Origin: Papilionanthe hookeriana x Papilionanthe teres
Taxonomy: Eukaryota > Streptophyta > Magnoliopsida > Asparagales > Orchidaceae
Assembly (NCBI GenBank): GCA_022702705.1
Contig: CM040428.1
Location: 57,950,155 to 58,014,154, forward strand
Direction of reading: 5' to 3'
Length of the DNA stretch: 64,000 nt
A program made the position numbers and the translations under genes. Positions 59,659 to 64,000 of the stretch are shown in pieces. The notes beneath the pieces are model-generated. The model saw only the letters and a program-made list of their open reading frames with translations, was not told the origin of the DNA and searched no databases. Every line of letters starts with the position of its first letter. Within the stretch, counting starts at the first letter, position 1.

Positions 59659-61020
59659 AAGAATATATGGAATCATTTAGGCAGTAAAATTAGTTCAGCA
59701 GTCTACCCGCTGACAGTTGATCAAGACAGGATGGTTGAATGGCAACGTTAGATATCACCATAGGATCTTTTGGGGAAAGAAATCCTACACCTACCTGAGA
59801 AGAAGAGAGTTCTCCTGAGTGGTTGCTATTGAGAATTGCCCAGCATGCAATATATTTCTTCCAAGAGTTGATTTCTTCTTAAATACTTTTTTATTAGATG
59901 CACTCGGACAAGTACGAGTAGAAGTTAATTACAGATTTGATAACCTGATGCTTGGCTCATGAGGATACTCATCAACATCAAGCTCCAGCTCAAGTTGTGC
60001 CAAAAGAAGATTAATACTTATTCTATCAGGATCCGCTTTAGAATGACACCACCGACATGATTGACTTATCGGGAAGTTACAATAGCTCCACCACCTTCGA
60101 CATAACAGACTTGACACCATACCCCTAGTGAATATAAACTTCAACGGATGAGTTTGAAACTCCCCCAACACTAGAGACTTACACGGGTGCATAAAGGTAG
60201 TTGAGGAGCCATGTAAAGGGAGTCATGGGATAATCTTCCAAGTCCAGAACCGGTCCAAACCTGGGAGGGTCGATCGACTCTTCCACATGGGTTTAGCACA
60301 TCCTTCCAATAGGGGGATCCAATCATAGTTATCAAAGGCTTATATATGTGAATTTTTTGGTTTTTCGTATCAAGATAGCCGCCGACATCTTCTCTTCCCT
60401 TGAAGGGCTCTATCCTAGGGTCTAGATGGTGCTTCAGCTATATCATGGTCTCCCAATGATGATTATCTTCCCTACCCTCATTTGCCTCCTCCCCAAATCG
60501 CTCCCAACCACCCTCTATTTTTGTAGCCGTCCCCTACTATTTCTCTACACTTTCCGACTCTTCCAGCCTAGCTGCCACCATACACAGGAGCCCTACACCA
60601 TTCCCCAACCTCCCACATTGCTTCCCCCCTACTTTCTTTGTTATCGCCATCCAAAACTGCAAGAAATCACTATTTCCTGCAGCATTTCATTTTCCCAGCC
60701 AGCTTCTCCTCTTCCGGACATATCACCGCCCTTATCCCGCTTCCCATCGCCGTTACCACCCCCAAAAAGAAAACTGTTGTTGTTGGGACCGCCGCCCCTT
60801 GCTGCCCTGGTATTCTAGTAGCCCATAATCACTGTTGCCACCTTTCCAAGGTCCCCCCTATGCCCACCAACATCTCCACCACTCGAGATCTGCACTAGTC
60901 ATGTGTCATGTGTATTGTTGTTGTATTTTCCCTTTCAAGAGTGTTGGCTGTAACCGCTCATTGACTTTTTCAACAATAATATTTGTTTGTTTATTGTAGT
61001 TCAAGTTAACTCCATTATCA

Positions 61021-62370
61021 TTCAGAGACATTTTTTATCTGTGTGATGAGGCATGGGACTCGAGTCGTTTAAGGAATAAGACTCTCAATCAATAAATTGT
61101 GCAAAACAAAAATATTATATTAAGTTCAAATTATGTAATAAAAAATAATAAATTAACATTCTAACCTATTAATAAGTTAAAATGTAACAATAATGATATC
61201 CTAATGTGGTAAAAGAAATAAATTATTTGAAGTAAAAAAATAATGTGTTAATATCCAAAGTTAAATTATAAAATGAGAAAAATTATACAAGCATCAACAT
61301 AAAATATAATAACATAATAATTCAAAGTAAGATTGATCTAATTTCTCCCACTGTTATTTTCATCCACAAAATTAAGAACTCAATAAGCCACTAAAATTAT
61401 TATTTTTTTAATTTAAAAGCCCACGTCACTTTTATCTCTTAATAAGCCTTCATACAAATTATCAGTATAACGATTTACTTTGTTCCTCACCTCATCATTA
61501 ATCATATCTAATTCTCGCATTTATACTTATCTTAAAGCTCAATCATCTTCCACTAATTTAATTAATATTAATTAATAATTATATTTATCAGATTTTAAAC
61601 AATGCGTATGTTGATAACAACAACTTCAATTACATTCGTAGTTGTATATTATATGAATAAGTGATAAATTTTATTAACAATTGTTTTTCTTATTTTAAGA
61701 AAAATCCTAAATCTAATTACACAAGTCTCACCAAAATTGAGACAAGGCGCACAAGCCCCATTTAGTACCCAATGAGACATAAGCTTAAATGCAAAATTTT
61801 CAAAAAAATGTTGAAATGGGCCTCAATACAGGTCTCATTTTAAATCATATGTGCAACAATAGCAACACATAGTGGTTGGCACACACAAGTGGTGAGACTG
61901 TGTGCAGCGTATGTGCCAAAGGTGAAAGTAATGGGGCATAGTGGGGATACAACACCACAATTATGTGTCTAAACTTTATTTCTCAAAATTTATTCAAATT
62001 TAATTTATTTCATCTATTCAATGCATAATTTGTTTATGATGCAATTAGTGGATTAGTGGATTAGTGGATTCAAAAATAAATAGTGTTTCCAAATTTTGTT
62101 TAAACCCCCTTTATTTGTAATGTCATTGGGTAAAAAGTACGAGTATAGTGCAATTTTTATCATGCATTTGAAGAATGTAAGATTTTTTATAATATTATGA
62201 AATAAAATTAATTATGTGTAAATAATTATATGTTCCTCAATTCTGTAATAATAATAATAATGGACTCTCAGAGAGTGATTATTCAACCAATCACGGAAAG
62301 AACACTTGATGGTTCCAAATTTGAAATATAAAATATGAAGACTCCATACCTTGTTAATAAGCGTTTGAAA
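61021..62370. other. AT-rich intergenic DNA, nothing recognised
   Basis: Strongly AT-rich; no frame, repeat or terminus of note except a GGATTAGTGGATTAGTGGAT triplet repeat near 62050. Confidence 0.55.
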
Positions 62371-62600
62371 ATCTGCATTGGATTTGTTTGACGCAGCAAT
62401 TTGCGTCGGAATTCAGATAATTTTGCTGTGTAAAATACTCGCCGTTATTTGCGGAAAATTTGCATCGGATTTGTCTCAAATAATTCATCACAAATGGCTA
62501 TTTAGAGGCGGCAAAATCTATTGTGATGATGCGGTAGTTTTTGAGTTGGATTTGCATCGAAAATACCACGTCGAAAAAACCGACACAATTCAATTACTTA
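62371..62600. mobile_element. Possible CACTA-like subterminal repeat cluster
   Basis: The motif TTTGCRTCGGA and close variants recur near 62373, 62400, 62449, 62460 and 62551. Short repeats of this TTTGCG-type are typical near the ends of plant CACTA elements. No CACTA terminus or 3-bp duplication was identified. The 80-codon frame here is incidental. Confidence 0.3.
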
Positions 62601-62639
62601 ACAAAATCGAAATATTCTGACACGAAGGAAATGGAAAAG

Positions 62640-62810
62640 TCAACGCAAGTAACCTAAGATTGCCATCCGCGCCCTTCCGAGTCATTTTCTTCTTCACACC
62701 CCCGCAGCTCTCTCTCTCTCCCTCACTTGACAGTCGAACGCTTCTCCCTTTCTCCCTCAACCAATCGAGTGGCAAGCTTGGATGTATACATCTTTTTCCT
62801 CTCTTTTTGG
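62640..62810 (+). other. Possible 5' leader of a plus-strand gene
   Basis: A CT-rich block (CTCTCTCTCTCTCCCTC) with CpGs resembles a plant 5' untranslated exon. A GG|GTAATG donor-like site follows at about 62810. Together with the acceptor at 63363 it could define a first intron that contains the (AT)n tract. Confidence 0.28.
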
Positions 62811-63006
62811 GTAATGGATGGATTTCTTGATCATTTGGCTGATGAATTTGTGTTATTTGTCTACTCTTGAATTCTTCTTTAGCTTTGCCATGGGATTATA
62901 ATTTGGTGTGGGGAGTTATTTGATCTTTCCTCTTGTGACACATGGGCTTGCTTTTATGCTTTCTTTCAAAACTAGGTTGTTCTTTGATATTTCTACTCCT
63001 CTATAC

Positions 63007-63008
<2 letters not shown>

Positions 63009-63052
<44 letters not shown>
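63009..63052. repeat. (AT)n microsatellite
   Basis: About 43 bases of AT dinucleotides. Confidence 0.96.
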
Positions 63053-63054
<2 letters not shown>

Positions 63055-63363
63055 ATATTGGAAATTTAGATTCATTGCACACAATTCTCATATACTTTCA
63101 TCTCATACCTAAACTTTCATATTTACATGTCATTTTTGTGATTACCAATACATATGTATTTCATATCTAACATCTAAATTTTAATTTTTATTTGTCATCT
63201 TAATTTATGAAAAGATGTTTTTTATTTTTTTTAATTTAAAATAATGATATTTTTCATGTGATATGAATGATCTGAATAAAAAAAAATGTTAGATATGAAA
63301 ATAAAGAGGCATTGGATGGTCTGTAGGTAAATGCCCCTAAAAGATACTAATTTTAATTGCAGG

Positions 63364-63582
63364 ATATTTGCCTATTCGTTTGAGTAGATCTAACACTGAA
63401 TGCATGGAGTATGATTTTAGTTGTAGTAGATCTAGTGGCGGTGTTGTAACTGATGATCAAAACATTATGAGTGAAGGTTTTAGATGTCTTGATTCTATTG
63501 TTCAAAGTGATGGTGATATAGATGGGAATGTTATCAGTAGAATGCAGGAGGAGTTCGACCAGAAGTTTATGGCATTAAATTA
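63364..63582 (+). CDS. Possible exon of unknown protein
   Basis: After a good acceptor (TTTAATTGCAG) comes an open frame of 72 codons that ends at TAA (63580-63582). It is rich in Ser and Asp, with 'LSRSNTECMEYDFSCSRSSG' and a C-terminal 'SRMQEEFDQKFMALN'. Base composition differs from the AT-rich intron before it. I do not recognise a family. It could be the last exon of a small gene starting near 62.65 kb or a fragment captured by a transposon; the CT-rich leader upstream on the same strand fits either. Confidence 0.33.
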
Positions 63583-63699
63583 AAAGTTTATTTTGACTCT
63601 AACTGTTGAAAGTATCAATTAAACACCTGTTTTAATTATTAAAGAGTTTGAGCAGCCCTAAAAGATACACTTGGCCACTCAGGCCCAGACTTTTGCCAG

Positions 63700-64000
63700 C
63701 AGCAGTGGTAGTCAGTCTATCACTGTGCAGTACGAGTACGAGCTTTGGACCTAGGCAGCGAGGAAGAAGAAATGGAGTTTTATGGCCTTGGAGCGAAGAA
63801 CATAACTTTCGAGGCCGAGCTCTCACGTGGTCCTGTATTGAGTTCCCCGAGCTCCTCACATTTAAACTATGAGCCTCTTGCCAGGCAGTTGGCTGCAATG
63901 AATGAAGAGATCTGCGAGTTGCGAGAGCAGATGCTAAAAGACCAACATAGGGTCGAGGACTCTATAGTGCGAATAGCAGACTTTAGCAGATCGCCAGATC
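63700..64000 (+). pseudogene. Start of a gag-like ORF, cut by the window edge
   Basis: One frame stays open to the right edge: 'EEEEMEFYGLGAKNITFEAE', then 'SSPSSSHLNYEPLARQLAAM', then 'NEEICELREQMLKDQHRVED'. A Ser/Pro linker followed by a charged coiled-coil helix is typical of the N-terminal part of Tat-type gypsy gag. The diagnostic gag core would lie beyond the window, so the family and the intactness are open. Confidence 0.38.

Larger units (their letters stand above)
57616..61020 (+). mobile_element. Non-autonomous LTR retrotransposon with gag remnant
   Basis: LTRs at about 57616-58393 and 60212-61020 share, in order, GAGGG...CTCTTCCACAT, GGATCCAATC, GCTTATATAT, CTATCCTAGGGT, a CCCC/CACC-rich middle and the end GTTAACTCCAWTATCA. 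The primer-binding site TGGTATCAGAGC lies at 58396-58407, right after the first LTR, giving plus orientation. The 1.8 kb interior holds only a gag-like frame with a decayed zinc knuckle. No RT, integrase or clear TSD was found. The 5' LTR edge is approximate. Confidence 0.72.

Noticed and set aside
60212..61020. 130-codon Pro/Leu-rich frame at 60426-60818
   Set aside because: It lies within the 3' LTR, and its counterpart in the 5' LTR is broken differently.
62378..62620. 80-codon frame (plus)
   Set aside because: Made of repeated TTTGCRTCGGA-type motifs; no protein domain.

Overview
This window looks like nuclear DNA of a flowering plant. Two plant genes with large introns can be rebuilt exon by exon on the minus strand. 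Almost everything else is transposon-derived: Ty1-copia and Ty3-gypsy relics, large LTRs, a LINE relic, tRNA-type SINEs, small inverted-repeat elements and long (AT)n microsatellites. No bacterial-style operon, rRNA gene, tRNA gene or CRISPR array is seen. I cannot assign a species.

Gene 1 (minus, 20969 to 11750) is a WAT1-related / nodulin MtN21-type EamA transporter. Six exons join in frame to 359 codons plus stop. Intron 4 is about 6.6 kb because LTR-type DNA lies in it: a degenerate LTR, a large GC-rich Tat/Ogre-like LTR with minisatellites, and a Mutator-like foldback. Intron 5 carries two convergent SINEs that share one (AT)n tail. Gene 2 (minus, 52914 to 40820) is a cinnamyl-alcohol-dehydrogenase-type zinc/NADP(H) dehydrogenase. 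Four exons give 287 codons from the catalytic GHE motif to the C-terminus. The exon(s) for roughly the first 70 residues are not found. Its first visible intron uses a GC donor, and its last intron holds a ~6.9 kb Ty3-gypsy element.

Layout: 1-510, 3' end of a copia element. 880-3760, gypsy relic (minus). 3765-8780, AT-rich DNA with small inverted-repeat elements and a possible 5' leader/exon. 8780-10250, gypsy gag relic (plus). 11750-20969, WAT1-related gene. 21-25 kb, AT-rich with nothing recognised. 25.1-26.1 kb, local duplications. 27.4 kb, foldback element with 9-bp target-site duplication (TSD). 28055-33932, copia element (minus) with TSD AGAAA and two foldbacks inside its 5' LTR. 34.1 kb, possible foldback. 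35.3-36.5 kb, LINE relic. 36.66-39.3 kb, Tat-like LTR, primer-binding site and 49-bp minisatellite. 40820-52914, CAD-like gene. 54646-57056, short copia element with TSD ACTGA. 57.6-61.0 kb, gag-only LTR element. 62.3-64.0 kb, possible CACTA-like subterminal repeats, a possible exon and the start of a gag-like ORF.

The most unusual signal is a set of three small foldback elements (27379-27665, 33206-33418, 33531-33844). Each is flanked by a 9-bp TSD, they have related termini, and their arms are built from ~11-bp tandem units. The two genes have no evident functional link; the transposons explain the gene structures (long introns, nested insertions).
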